DNA of 64,000 nucleotides, from the NCBI GenBank assembly GCA_964523725.1, contig CAZGAU010000004.1, positions 1-64,000 on the forward strand. The letters run 5' to 3'. The stretch is from JADJNW01 sp964523725 (GTDB lineage Bacteria > Bacteroidota > Bacteroidia > Chitinophagales > Saprospiraceae). Within the stretch, counting starts at the first letter, position 1. Each line of letters starts with the position of its first letter. The notes beneath the pieces were generated by a model, which was not told the origin of the DNA, ran no database searches, and saw only the letters and a program-made list of their open reading frames with translations. Position numbers and translations under genes: made by a program. Positions 53,450 to 62,403 of the stretch are shown piece after piece.

Positions 53450-55225
53450 ATGAAACATTTCATCTTCTTGTTGATTCTTAATTTCGTCTTCAACATTACA
53501 AATGCGCAAGTCAGCGATTGGAGAAATAAAATAGACGCTTCGGTGCTATCCAAAACCGAATCCGGAGAAAAAGTAGAATTTATAGTTGTGATGCGTCAGC
53601 AGGCTGATGTTTCGAGAGCTAAATCCTTGAAAATCAAAGAAGAAAAGGGCAATTATGTTTTCACTGCTCTGCAATTGGTCGCCCGCCAAACGCAGAAGAA
53701 AGTTACCGAAATTTTGGCAAAAGAGCAAGCGACTTTTCATTCTTTTTTCGTGGTAAACGCGATTTATACGAACGGAGATGCCAAACTGCTGCAACTGCTC
53801 GCTAAAATGGACGAGGTTGCATACATTACTTCCAATCCCTGGACTTCACTGGATATGCCCGCAGATTTGCAAAATGCCAATACCCTTGAAGCACGGGCGG
53901 GCGTGGAGTGGGGCATCCGCAGGATCAATGGCGATGAGGTTTGGGCACTTGGTTACACTGGTCAGGGCGTCGTTGTCGGCGGTCAGGATACCGGCTACGA
54001 CTGGCAACATCCGGCTATCAAACAAACCTACCGCGGCTGGAATGGCTCTACTGCTAATCATAATTACAACTGGCACGATGCAATCCATGCGATCAGCCCG
54101 GTGCACGGCGATTCAATTCCTAACCCCTCGCTTAACCCCTGCGGTTTGGATTCTAAAGTACCCTGCGATGATAATAATCACGGCACACATACTATGGGCA
54201 CGATGGTCGGCGATGATGGCATGGGCAATCAGATTGGCGTAGCGCCTGGCGCTCGCTGGATCGCGGCTCGCAATATGGAGCGTGGCTACGGCAGCCCGGC
54301 TACTTATATCGAATGTTTTGAATGGTTTTTGGCGCCGACTGATTTGAATAATCGAAACCCTGATCCAAGCAAAGCCCCGCATGTGATCAATAATTCCTGG
54401 GGTTGCCCGGATTTTGAAGGATGTAATCCGTCCAACTGGGCACTGATGGAAGCAGCGATCAATAACCTACGTGCTGCTGGCGTAGTGGTTGTACAATCCG
54501 CCGGAAATAGCGGCTCCAGCTGTGGTTCTGTCAATAACGCTGCCGCTATTTTTGAAGGTGCTTTTTCTGTAGGCGCTTCGCAACAGAATGATACGATTGC
54601 CGGATTCAGCAGCCGCGGTAATGTCACCGTTGACGGCAGCGGTCGTCTCAAACCCAATGTGGTCGCGCCTGGTGTAGGGATTCGCTCGGCGGTGCGGGGC
54701 GGCGGTTATCAAAGTTGGAACGGCACCAGCATGGCGGGTCCGCACGTGGCGGGCGTTGTGGCTTTGATGATCTCTGCAAACCCTGATTTGGCAGGTCAGG
54801 TGGAAAAAATTGAAGATATCATCGAGCAAACGGCAAAACCCATGCTCAGCAATCAGTCCTGCGGCGGACGCTCGGGCTCAGAAGTTCCCAATAACACCTA
54901 CGGCTACGGTCGCATCGACGCGCTGGCAGCGGTAGAAAAAGCACTGCAACTGACCACCGATGTGGACAGCGTTTCAAAAAATGCCGGAATCAAGGTATTT
55001 CCAAATCCAGCCCGGGAGGAAGCCACTTTGCAACTCACCGGTTTTTATGGCGAAGTGGTTTTCAATCTTTTCAATGCGACAGGGCAACTGACGCAGAGCT
55101 TAAGCTGGGATGCCCGTGTGATTTCATTGAAACCCATCGATTTGAGTAATTTGCCAAAAGGCATTTATTTTTATCAACTGACCAGCGGCGGAACTGTACT
55201 TGGTGGTAAGCTTGTTAAGCAATAA
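53450..55225 (+). CDS. Subtilisin-family (S8) serine protease with T9SS sorting domain
   Basis: The 591-residue protein has a signal peptide (1-19), an I9-like inhibitor propeptide (about 40-130), and the S8 catalytic domain with Asp180 (GGQDTGYDW), His244 (NNHGTHTMG) and Ser427 (NGTSMAGPHVAG). It ends with a type A T9SS C-terminal domain (about 508-591: KVFPNPAREEATLQL, PKGIYFYQL, GGKLVKQ). The sorting domain means it crosses the outer membrane through the type IX system and is released or attached to the surface. It is followed 12 bp later by the Uma2 gene. Confidence 0.96.
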   Translation: MKHFIFLLILNFVFNITNAQVSDWRNKIDASVLSKTESGEKVEFIVVMRQQADVSRAKSLKIKEEKGNYVFTALQLVARQTQKKVTEILAKEQATFHSFFVVNAIYTNGDAKLLQLLAKMDEVAYITSNPWTSLDMPADLQNANTLEARAGVEWGIRRINGDEVWALGYTGQGVVVGGQDTGYDWQHPAIKQTYRGWNGSTANHNYNWHDAIHAISPVHGDSIPNPSLNPCGLDSKVPCDDNNHGTHTMGTMVGDDGMGNQIGVAPGARWIAARNMERGYGSPATYIECFEWFLAPTDLNNRNPDPSKAPHVINNSWGCPDFEGCNPSNWALMEAAINNLRAAGVVVVQSAGNSGSSCGSVNNAAAIFEGAFSVGASQQNDTIAGFSSRGNVTVDGSGRLKPNVVAPGVGIRSAVRGGGYQSWNGTSMAGPHVAGVVALMISANPDLAGQVEKIEDIIEQTAKPMLSNQSCGGRSGSEVPNNTYGYGRIDALAAVEKALQLTTDVDSVSKNAGIKVFPNPAREEATLQLTGFYGEVVFNLFNATGQLTQSLSWDARVISLKPIDLSNLPKGIYFYQLTSGGTVLGGKLVKQ

Positions 55226-55237
55226 AAACGTATCTTT

Positions 55238-55852
55238 ATGGTACAGAAAAGTAGTAACATGATTACCAGTCTGGACCAACTTTCGATGGATGGCACTTAC
55301 AGCTACGCCGATTACCTCACGTGGCGATTCGAGGAACGCGTGGAGTTGATCAAAGGCAAAATTTTTAAAATGTCGCCTGCGCCAAGTAGGAAGCATCAGG
55401 CCATCGCGATGGCCTTGGTGCGTCCAATTTCTCAGTATTTCAAAGGCAATCCCTGCCAGGCTTACTTCGCGCCATTTGACGTACGATTACTGGATTCTAA
55501 AAAAAAGAAAAAATCAAATAAAGAAATTTATTCCGTCGTACAACCGGATATCTGCGTGATTTGCGACCCGGAAAAACTCGACGATCGCGGTTGCATCGGC
55601 GCGCCGGACTGGATCATTGAAATTCTCTCGCCCGGCAACAACAAAAAAGAGGTGGACAATAAATGGCGTTTGTACGAAGAAAATGGCGTCCGAGAATACT
55701 GGGTCGTGTATCCTTCCGAGCAGCACGTATTGGTTTTTGATCTGGTGGACGAAAAATACCAGCTCCGCAAAATCTACACCGGCGAAGACGCGGCGCCCGT
55801 CGGTATTTTCTCTGATTTTCAAATCAATTTACAGGAAGTCTTCGAGGACTGA
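55238..55852 (+). CDS. Uma2 (DUF820) family putative endonuclease
   Basis: The 204-residue protein has ERVELIKGKIFKMSPAPS near the start, then YFAPFDVRLLD and VVQPDICVICDP. The late part is DWIIEILSPGNNKKEVDNKW and YWVVYPSEQHVLVF. These supply the restriction-endonuclease-like D...ExK-type pattern of Uma2. The family is abundant in cyanobacteria and frequent in Saprospirales, often as many paralogues; a nuclease role is predicted only. It is probably co-transcribed with the T9SS protease (12-bp gap). Confidence 0.9.
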   Translation: MVQKSSNMITSLDQLSMDGTYSYADYLTWRFEERVELIKGKIFKMSPAPSRKHQAIAMALVRPISQYFKGNPCQAYFAPFDVRLLDSKKKKKSNKEIYSVVQPDICVICDPEKLDDRGCIGAPDWIIEILSPGNNKKEVDNKWRLYEENGVREYWVVYPSEQHVLVFDLVDEKYQLRKIYTGEDAAPVGIFSDFQINLQEVFED

Positions 55853-55870
55853 GCTTTCCACAAAATGTCT

Positions 55871-55878
55871 TAACTTTG
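55871..55878 (+). promoter_or_regulatory. -7 box TAACTTTG upstream of hisS
   Basis: TAACTTTG fits TAnnTTTG; the leader to the hisS start is about 100 nt and contains a 13-codon ORF and an 8-bp stem. Confidence 0.5.
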
Positions 55879-55890
55879 CGCCTTCAAAAA

Positions 55891-55943
55891 GAAGAAGTCA
55901 GATGAAAAATAACGGACTTCGCTCATCGCATTACTTCTTCTAA
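55891..55943 (+). promoter_or_regulatory. hisS leader with 13-codon ORF and hairpin
   Basis: An ATG at 55902 opens a 13-residue peptide (MKNNGLRSSHYFF) ending at TAA 55941. GAAGAAGT (55891-55898) is complementary to ACTTCTTC (55933-55940), the codons of its last residues; GAAGTC/GACTTC can form an inner alternative. This is the layout of a translated attenuator or of a chance mini-ORF. Confidence 0.35.
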
Positions 55944-55980
55944 TTATTCGTAAATCTAAATCAGTCAATCGTATATCATC

Positions 55981-57300
55981 ATGAAGCCAGGCATCCCCAA
56001 GGGTACACGCGATTTTGGTCCTGAACAGGTGTTCAAACGCAATTATATTTTCGATACGATCAAACAAGTATTTGTCAAATACGGCTATCAGCCGATTGAA
56101 ACCCCTACGATGGAATTACTTTCTACCCTCACCGGCAAATATGGTGAGGAAGGCGACCGCCTGCTCTTTCGCGTGCTCAAGCGTGGCGATAAGCTGGAAA
56201 AAGCCTTGAAAAATAATCCTTCTGAAGCCGATCTCGCTGAAGAAGGCTTGCGCTACGACCTGACCGTGCCGTTTGCCCGTTTTGTGGTGATGAATCAAAA
56301 CGATATTGCATTTCCGTTCAAACGCTATCAAATTCAGCCCGTTTGGCGCGCCGACCGTCCGCAGCGCGGGCGTTACCGCGAGTTTTACCAATGCGACGTG
56401 GACGTGGTTGGCTCGGATTCTTTGGTGTATGAAGCGGAACTGACGCAGATCTACGACGAGGTTTTTTCAAAATTGGAGATTGGTGTAATCATCAAAATCA
56501 ACAACCGCAAGGTGTTGGCAGGCATTGCCGAAGTGGCGGGCATCAGCGATCGCTTTGTGGAAATGACCATCACGATTGACAAACTGGATAAAATCGGCAT
56601 CGAGGGCGTGCGTAAGGAAATGCAGGAACGTGGTATTTCTGATGAGTCTATCACCAGAATTGAGGAAGTATTGCAAGTAAAAAACCTCGCAGATTTGAAG
56701 CCCTTGCTTGCAAATAGCGCCACAGGCTCGAAAGGCATCGAAGAATTGGAAGCTGTTTTCACTTTCCTGGGCGATTCTGTGAAAAATGAGGCAAAATTCG
56801 ATGTCACTCTGGCGCGGGGCTTGAATTATTACACCGGCTGCATTTTCGAAGTCCAGGCAAAAGGCGTGCAGATGGGTAGCATTGGCGGTGGCGGGCGCTA
56901 CGATGATCTCACGGGCATTTTTGGATTGAAAGGCGTTTCCGGCGTAGGCGTGAGCTTTGGTGCGGAGCGAATTTACGATGTCATGGAGGAATTGAAGCTT
57001 TTTCCAGCGGACGCTGCATCGAGTTTGCAGGTATTATTCGTGGCTTTTGATGAAAAAACGCATCATTATGCATTTCAATGTTTGAATAAAGTACGCACGG
57101 CGGGTATTAATTCTGAAATTTACCCTGATCCGGGTAGCTTGAAAAAGCAAATGAAATACGCTAACAGCCGCAACGTACCTTATGTAGTGCTTATAGGCGA
57201 CGAAGAAATGACCAGCGGGCAACTTTCACTGAAAAATATGGCAAGTGGCGAGCAGGAGAAAATGAGCCTGGAACAGATTATCAACCATCTTGTGTCGTAA
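55981..57300 (+). CDS. hisS: Histidine-tRNA ligase
   Basis: This class II aminoacyl-tRNA synthetase charges tRNA-His. Motif 1 area: GTRDFGPEQVFKRNYIFDTI. Motif 2: QIQPVWRADRPQRGRYREFY followed by QCDVDVVG. The HisA signatures LARGLNYYTGCIFE and GGGGRYDDL are present, and motif 3 is GVGVSFGAERI. The anticodon-binding domain is at about 345-439. At 439 residues it matches the usual length. An ORF-bearing leader precedes it. Confidence 0.97.
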   Translation: MKPGIPKGTRDFGPEQVFKRNYIFDTIKQVFVKYGYQPIETPTMELLSTLTGKYGEEGDRLLFRVLKRGDKLEKALKNNPSEADLAEEGLRYDLTVPFARFVVMNQNDIAFPFKRYQIQPVWRADRPQRGRYREFYQCDVDVVGSDSLVYEAELTQIYDEVFSKLEIGVIIKINNRKVLAGIAEVAGISDRFVEMTITIDKLDKIGIEGVRKEMQERGISDESITRIEEVLQVKNLADLKPLLANSATGSKGIEELEAVFTFLGDSVKNEAKFDVTLARGLNYYTGCIFEVQAKGVQMGSIGGGGRYDDLTGIFGLKGVSGVGVSFGAERIYDVMEELKLFPADAASSLQVLFVAFDEKTHHYAFQCLNKVRTAGINSEIYPDPGSLKKQMKYANSRNVPYVVLIGDEEMTSGQLSLKNMASGEQEKMSLEQIINHLVS

Positions 57301-57334
57301 AGCGTTTTTTTGTAAATTGCTCGAAATCAGAAGT

Positions 57335-57568
57335 ATGACAACGCATACCTTTCATATCAGGCTCGACAGCAATGTGATCCGCCTGCAAAATGTGGACGAT
57401 CTGCTGGGCAAACGAGTTGAAATTACCATCCGTGAGTTGGCAAACGGCGCCATTAGCAATGTGGCTGCTATTCAGCAATTGTTGGAAGAGCAGGGCTCGC
57501 CGGCGTTTTTTCAATCCGTCCTAGATCCTGCCCAGTGGCAGCAAGACCTCCGGAATGAATGGGAATAA
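57335..57568 (+). CDS. Putative antitoxin of a PIN-domain pair
   Basis: ATG 57335 gives 77 residues (MTTHTFHIRLDSN); a longer frame from 57290 overlaps the hisS end and is unlikely. The sequence starts with short strand-forming segments and has a helical middle (ISNVAAIQQLLEEQG) and an acidic tail (PAQWQQDLRNEWE). I cannot name an antitoxin family. The overlap of 14 bp with the following PIN gene, and the size, support the role. Confidence 0.7.
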   Translation: MTTHTFHIRLDSNVIRLQNVDDLLGKRVEITIRELANGAISNVAAIQQLLEEQGSPAFFQSVLDPAQWQQDLRNEWE

Positions 57569-57932
57569 GCTATTGCTCGATAGCAATATTATCATTTACC
57601 TTTCGAATAAAGTTTTGAAAATCAGCGACTTCGCCAACGCGAATGATACGCTTTATATTTCTGTGATCACCTATATGGAAATTCTGGGCTACCGATTTGA
57701 TTCAAAAGAAGAGGAAGATTTTATCAAAAATTTGTTTTCTTATCTGCCTGTTTTACACATCGACGAACTCATCGCTGAAAAGGTCATCGCCTATAAAAAA
57801 TCCAGTAAAATCAGGCTCCCCGATGCGATTATCCTCGCAACAGCCCGCGAATATGAGTGCAAACTGGTGACCAAAAATATTGCAGATTACAAAGGCATAG
57901 ATGAGGAAATCGAACTGATTCAGCCACTTTAG
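57555..57932 (+). CDS. PIN-domain toxin (VapC-like)
   Basis: The 125-residue PIN-domain RNase has LLLDSNIIIYL (first acidic residue), VITYMEILGY (conserved Glu), then RLPDAIILATAREYECKLVT (second Asp and the late motif) and IADYKGI. VapC toxins cut tRNA or rRNA when the antitoxin is degraded. Start ATG 57555 overlaps the antitoxin gene. The pair sits between two essential tRNA-charging genes, hisS and gatA. Confidence 0.9.
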   Translation: MNGNKLLLDSNIIIYLSNKVLKISDFANANDTLYISVITYMEILGYRFDSKEEEDFIKNLFSYLPVLHIDELIAEKVIAYKKSSKIRLPDAIILATAREYECKLVTKNIADYKGIDEEIELIQPL

Positions 57933-57987
57933 TTGCCATCTTTCCAAATTTTACCCGATTTTTGCGTTTTTACCAAAAGAACGAACT

Positions 57988-59421
57988 GTGCCAAAATATA
58001 CCTCGCTCACCCAAATTCAAACCGCGCTCCGCAACGGCGATACCACGCTGGAAGCCATTGTACAGTACTATCTTGAGCAAATCGAAAACGCTCAGGAATT
58101 AAATGCGTATGTGGAAGTTTTTGCGGAAGAAGCATTGCAACAAGCAAGAGAATTGGATGCAAAATTCAAGGCCAATCCTGATTCCGTGGGGCGCTTGTAC
58201 GGCATGGTCGTTTCGATCAAGGATGTGTTGTGTTACAAAAATCACCAGGTAACGGCGGGTTCCAAAATCCTGGAAAATTTCACCTCGCTTTTTTCAGCCA
58301 CGGCGGTAGAAAAAATTGTAAATGAGGATGTTATCATCATTGGGCGCACCAATTGCGATGAGTTTGCGATGGGCTCCAGCAACGAAAATTCTTATTACGG
58401 TCCTACCAAAAATGCGGCGGATCCGAGCAAAGTGCCTGGCGGTTCTTCGGGTGGTGCGGCAGTGTCGGTGCAGGCGGATACCTGTTTGGCAGCCTTGGGC
58501 ACGGATACCGGCGGTTCGGTGCGGCAGCCGGCGGCGTTTTGTGGGGTCATCGGCTTGAAGCCGAGCTATGGCCGCATTTCCAGGCATGGTTTGCTGGCTT
58601 ATGGCTCTTCTTTCGATCAGGTCGGTGTTTTTTCTAATAGCGTGGAAGATGCAGCATTGCTGCTGGAAATTATGGCCGGCGCGGATGAATTTGACAGTAC
58701 GGCGAGTTCTGAGCCGGTGCCTGCTTATTTTCAGCAATTAAATCGTAACAAAAAAGTAAAAATTGCGTATCTACAAACAGCGATGAACAGCGAAGGGCTG
58801 GATGAGGGTATCAAAAATGCCACTTATGAGCTGATTGAAAAATTGAAAAAAGACGGACACGCGGTAGAAGCAGTTGATTTTGAGTTGCTAGAATATATCA
58901 TTCCGGCATACTATGTTTTAACGACCGCCGAGGCTTCGTCCAATCTGTCGCGTTACGATGGCATTCGCTACGGTTATCGTAGTCCGAGTGCGATCAACCT
59001 GGAAGAAACGTACAAGAAAAGTCGCACGGAAGGTTTTGGCACCGAGGTGAAGCGCCGGATTATGTTGGGTACGTTTGTACTAAGCGCCGGCTACTATGAC
59101 GCTTATTACACCAAAGCGCAGCAAGTGCGCCGATTGATTTTTGACAGAACGAAAGCCATTTTCGAAGACTACGATTTTATTCTGATGCCGGTTGCACCAA
59201 CTACCGCTTGGTCATTAGGTGAAAAAATGGACGACCCCGTTACGATGTACCTCGCGGATATTTTTACCGTACAAGCGAATATGGTCGGCATGCCTGCGAT
59301 CAGTCTGCCTGTGGGCAATCATGCCAATGGGCTACCGATTGGATTGCAGCTGATGGCAGACCAGTTCCGCGAAAGCGAGCTGCTGGCATTTTCCAATCAC
59401 CTCGTATTAAAACTTCTTTAA
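57988..59421 (+). CDS. gatA: Asp-tRNA(Asn)/Glu-tRNA(Gln) amidotransferase subunit A
   Basis: This amidase-signature enzyme liberates ammonia from Gln for the GatCAB transamidation of misacylated tRNA. The Ser-cisSer-Lys triad is visible: Lys in MVVSIKDVL, cisSer in VPGGSSGGAA and Ser in GTDTGGSVRQPA. It uses a GTG start at 57988. The 477 residues are normal. gatB and gatC are not adjacent, as often in Bacteroidota. Confidence 0.95.
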   Translation: MPKYTSLTQIQTALRNGDTTLEAIVQYYLEQIENAQELNAYVEVFAEEALQQARELDAKFKANPDSVGRLYGMVVSIKDVLCYKNHQVTAGSKILENFTSLFSATAVEKIVNEDVIIIGRTNCDEFAMGSSNENSYYGPTKNAADPSKVPGGSSGGAAVSVQADTCLAALGTDTGGSVRQPAAFCGVIGLKPSYGRISRHGLLAYGSSFDQVGVFSNSVEDAALLLEIMAGADEFDSTASSEPVPAYFQQLNRNKKVKIAYLQTAMNSEGLDEGIKNATYELIEKLKKDGHAVEAVDFELLEYIIPAYYVLTTAEASSNLSRYDGIRYGYRSPSAINLEETYKKSRTEGFGTEVKRRIMLGTFVLSAGYYDAYYTKAQQVRRLIFDRTKAIFEDYDFILMPVAPTTAWSLGEKMDDPVTMYLADIFTVQANMVGMPAISLPVGNHANGLPIGLQLMADQFRESELLAFSNHLVLKLL

Positions 59422-59430
59422 CATTTAAGG

Positions 59431-59461
59431 TTTGCTGGCATCGTTTATTTTGTTAATTTTG
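59431..59461 (+). promoter_or_regulatory. Bacteroidota promoter TTTG-N19-TAATTTTG
   Basis: TTTG (59431-59434), 19-bp spacer, TAATTTTG (59454-59461): the best full match to the -33/-7 consensus in the window. It lies 87 bp before ATG 59549 and inside the longer open frame, so it supports the internal start of the lytic transglycosylase gene. Confidence 0.7.
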
Positions 59462-59548
59462 CAGAAGCGTAATTTTTTTGAGAAAATTACAAAAACTCGA
59501 AATTTCATTTTTCGACCCTTGTTATTTAGAAATTTATCTCATCCGAAT

Positions 59549-60967
59549 ATGGAGCCATCACATTTACGAAAGATCATTACTACATCGGCCATCTTCCTCT
59601 TAATTTCTTGTTTTTCAGCCTCTTTTGCCTACAATGGCTTAGATGAAGCTGTGATTACAAAACGTCTGAAAGAGATGAAGAGCGAGGTCGTACCACCCCG
59701 CTATGATGTAGTTGTAAGAAGTTATCTCAGAACTTATCTGGTGAATAATCGCCCGAAAGCAGAGGAGATCGTCGGGAGAAGTGTGGTCTATTTCCCGATT
59801 TTTGAAAGGCATTTGCGAGAAAATAATCTGCCGCAGGATCTAAAATACCTGGCTGTAGTGGAGTCTGCACTTAGTTCTAAGGCAGTTTCTCGCGCGAGCG
59901 CAGTAGGCTTGTGGCAATTTATGGCGCCTACAGCCAGAGAGTACGGCTTAACCATCAATCAATATATTGACGAGCGTTGCGACCCGGAAAAGTCAACCGA
60001 TGCCGCCATGAGATATTTGAGCGATTTGCACAATCGTTTTGACGACTGGTCATTGGCGCTAGCTGCCTACAATAGCGGTTCAGGTCGAGTGAGCAGAGCC
60101 ATCAAGCGCGCGCGTAGTAAAAATTTCTGGAATATCCGCCGGTATTTGCCAAGAGAAACCAGAAACTACGTGCCGGCATTCATCGCGGCTACGTACCTGA
60201 TGCATCATTATCAGGATCATGAAATAACACCCGCTTATCCTTCGCTGGATCTTCAGATCACGGAGACCGTCATGGTTTATGATGAATTCAAGTTTGAAGA
60301 ATTGGCACAGTTTACCGAATTGCCCATTGAAGTAATTGAAACGCTGAATCCGGCTTATCGGAAAAATTTCATTCCGGCTAACGAAAATGGGAATTCTTTG
60401 ATTTTGCCCAAGCGCGTGATAACTGCGTTTAAGGATTACCTGGCATCCCAAAGACCGGACAGCCGTTATACCTCGATTGCATCGTCTCCTATATATGTTT
60501 CCAGGATCAAAGAAGAATCAAACGCCAATTATATAAAATCGGTTTATGTCGTACGGGAAGGCGAAACGCTGGAAAAAATTGCAAAAGCCCTTGATTGTTC
60601 GGTTCACCAGGTAAAGGCCTGGAATCAGCTTAAATCGAGCAAAGTTGTAGCCGGACAACAATTGATTATTTATCATCCCAAGGAGATGTTGCAATTCCGT
60701 AACCGAAAGCTGGAAGAAGTCGCCGCACTGCCGGCAGCACCCGTAACACCGCTGCCCCCGCACGAAACTTCCGCGCAAAACCTGAGCGCCGATAAGGCTT
60801 TCCAGCTCGATCAGTTTGTACAATACATTGTGAGAAGAAGAGAGCGATTAAAAGATATCGCCACGAAGTTGCCGGGTGTGACTATTCAGGATTTGGAACG
60901 TCTAAATAATATGCAAGGCAAACAAATGCTGAAACCAGGTACTATTATCAAGCTCAAAAGAATGTGA
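59549..60967 (+). CDS. MltD-like lytic transglycosylase with LysM domains
   Basis: ATG 59549 gives 472 residues with an export signal. It could be cut after SFA, or lipidated at Cys21 (LLISC). The SLT catalytic domain (about 95-220) has catalytic Glu105 in LAVVESALSSKAVSRASAVG, then LWQFMAPTAREYGL and LALAAYNSGSGRVSRAI. Two LysM domains follow (about 335-380: YVVREGETLEKIAKALDCSV; about 420-470: YIVRRRERLKDIATKLPGVT). It cleaves peptidoglycan between MurNAc and GlcNAc in the periplasm. A strong promoter precedes it. Confidence 0.94.
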   Translation: MEPSHLRKIITTSAIFLLISCFSASFAYNGLDEAVITKRLKEMKSEVVPPRYDVVVRSYLRTYLVNNRPKAEEIVGRSVVYFPIFERHLRENNLPQDLKYLAVVESALSSKAVSRASAVGLWQFMAPTAREYGLTINQYIDERCDPEKSTDAAMRYLSDLHNRFDDWSLALAAYNSGSGRVSRAIKRARSKNFWNIRRYLPRETRNYVPAFIAATYLMHHYQDHEITPAYPSLDLQITETVMVYDEFKFEELAQFTELPIEVIETLNPAYRKNFIPANENGNSLILPKRVITAFKDYLASQRPDSRYTSIASSPIYVSRIKEESNANYIKSVYVVREGETLEKIAKALDCSVHQVKAWNQLKSSKVVAGQQLIIYHPKEMLQFRNRKLEEVAALPAAPVTPLPPHETSAQNLSADKAFQLDQFVQYIVRRRERLKDIATKLPGVTIQDLERLNNMQGKQMLKPGTIIKLKRM

Positions 60968-61077
60968 TATGTTTGTCCTGCTGTGCAACTTTTCCTTGTG
61001 ATTATACCGTATTTATGAGTATATTACTAGGGATAGTTTCAAAAACCTAATTTATCAATTTCGAAAAACACCAAACA

Positions 61078-61698
61078 ATGGCAATGGATTTAATGGACTT
61101 ACTTCAGGGGCAACTCTCTGACAATATGGTTGGCTTTCTCAGCAATCAGGTAGGCGTAGAGGATAAACAAAAAACGCAGATCGCTGCAACCGGTATCGTT
61201 TCTACCCTGATCGGCGCCCTGGCTAATAACGCTTCCACTCCCGACGGCGCACGTTCACTCGACAACGCATTGGAAAGAGACCACGACGGCAGTATTCTGG
61301 ATAACTTGACAGATATGCTCTCGGGCAGCACACAACCTCAAAATCAAAAGGCATTGGATGGGTTTGGAATCATCTCTCACATCCTGGGGGATCGCCAATC
61401 AGGTGCAGCGGATATGATCGGTAAAATGAGCGGCTTGGATTCGAGTAAGGTAAGCGGCTTAATGGCATTACTTGCGCCTATGGTAATGGGTGCATTGGGT
61501 AAAACGAAACAACAGCAGGGTCTGGATGTCAGTGGACTTGCGGGCTTGCTCACGCAAACCAAAGTACAACAAGCAAATCAAAATCCGACAATGGCATTGA
61601 TTACACGTTTCCTGGATAAGGATGGCGACGGCAGTATCATGGATGAGGTGGCGGATATGGGCATGAAAATGCTAAGCGGCTTTTTCCGTCGCAAATAA
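61078..61698 (+). CDS. DUF937 family protein
   Basis: The 206-residue protein is helical and lacks a signal peptide. It begins MDLLQGQLSDNMVGFLSNQV, has two DGDGSI-like turns (HDGSILDNL; DKDGDGSIMDEVADM) that resemble dockerin-type or EF-like calcium loops, and repeated Leu/Met-rich helices. DUF937 is a family of unknown function; one branch lies beside YidB. The gene is followed at once by a strong bidirectional terminator. Confidence 0.8.
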   Translation: MAMDLMDLLQGQLSDNMVGFLSNQVGVEDKQKTQIAATGIVSTLIGALANNASTPDGARSLDNALERDHDGSILDNLTDMLSGSTQPQNQKALDGFGIISHILGDRQSGAADMIGKMSGLDSSKVSGLMALLAPMVMGALGKTKQQQGLDVSGLAGLLTQTKVQQANQNPTMALITRFLDKDGDGSIMDEVADMGMKMLSGFFRRK

Positions 61699-61723
61699 AT
61701 TGCAATTCTCACTGTAAATTCTG

Positions 61724-61775
61724 AAAAATATCGCTCTATTGAAGGCATTGCTGCTATAAATAGAGCGATATTTTT
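61724..61775. terminator. Bidirectional terminator between the DUF937 and tatA genes
   Basis: AAATATCGCTCTATT (61726-61740) and AATAGAGCGATATTT (61759-61773) pair perfectly, extending to 17 bp with A-T pairs. The stem is flanked by an A-run on the left and a T-run on the right. It is the clearest rho-independent-type element in the window and serves both convergent genes. Confidence 0.85.
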
Positions 61776-61789
61776 TTTCGAAGCTTAAT

Positions 61790-62035
61790 TTAATTCTGGC
61801 TTTGAGTTGATGGCTCCGTTTGTTGCGCTTCGTTGCTTTTCGAATCTTCAACGCGCTTCTGCGGCTGCTCCACTTCACGCATGCCTTCCCGCAATTCGGA
61901 TTCGATCGAGGTTCGGGCGGCGTTAAACTCGCGGATACCTTTCCCAACTCCACGCATCAGTTCCGGAATTTTTTTACCGCCAAACAGCAACAAAACGGCG
62001 AAGAAGATCACCAACCATTCTGTACCACCTAACAT
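61790..62035 (-). CDS. tatA: TatA/TatE-type twin-arginine translocase subunit (second copy)
   Basis: 81 residues: one membrane helix (EWLVIFFAVLLLFGGKKIPE) with the usual FG hinge, then an amphipathic helix (MRGVGKGIREFNAARTSIES) and an acidic/Gln-rich tail. TatA multimers form the pore of the Tat pathway for folded proteins. It lies 27 bp downstream of a close paralogue in the same direction, and the two share most of the helix region, so this is a tandem duplication. No tatC is adjacent. Confidence 0.92.
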   Translation of the reverse strand: MLGGTEWLVIFFAVLLLFGGKKIPELMRGVGKGIREFNAARTSIESELREGMREVEQPQKRVEDSKSNEAQQTEPSTQSQN

Positions 62036-62062
62036 AGTACCTGGATTTTATTATGAAAAAAA

Positions 62063-62296
62063 TTAATTAGACTGCTCTTTATCTGCTTTTTCTTCGATTT
62101 TTTTACGATCGGCTTCGCGCATGCCTTCCTTCAGCTCCGATTCCACCGCGGAACGCGCCGAGTTGAACTCCCGGATGCCTTTACCAATACCACGCATCAG
62201 TTCCGGAATTTTTCTACCGCCAAACAGCAGCACCACCGCAAACAGAATCACAAGCCATTCCATGCCGCCTAACGTAAATAAAAAAATGGTATTCAT
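62063..62296 (-). CDS. tatA: TatA/TatE-type twin-arginine translocase subunit (first copy)
   Basis: 77 residues: membrane helix EWLVILFAVVLLFGGRKIPE, FG hinge, amphipathic helix MRGIGKGIREFNSARSAVES, and a charged Lys/Glu tail. Very similar to the copy just downstream, but with a different C-terminal tail. An ATG 11 residues inside (MEWLVIL) is a possible alternative start. The two copies form one operon. Confidence 0.92.
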   Translation of the reverse strand: MNTIFLFTLGGMEWLVILFAVVLLFGGRKIPELMRGIGKGIREFNSARSAVESELKEGMREADRKKIEEKADKEQSN

Positions 62297-62403
62297 AATT
62301 GAAATATTTGATGATTACAAAAAAGTCTTTTTCAAAAATCTTGTTACTTAAGATACTGTAATTTTCGTAAGGTTTAAAGAGATTTTCACAAAAAAGCGCG
62401 AAT

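Noticed and set aside
59432..59548. 39-codon N-terminal extension of the lytic transglycosylase
   Set aside because: It contains the promoter (TTTG-N19-TAATTTTG) and the signal peptide starts at ATG 59549.
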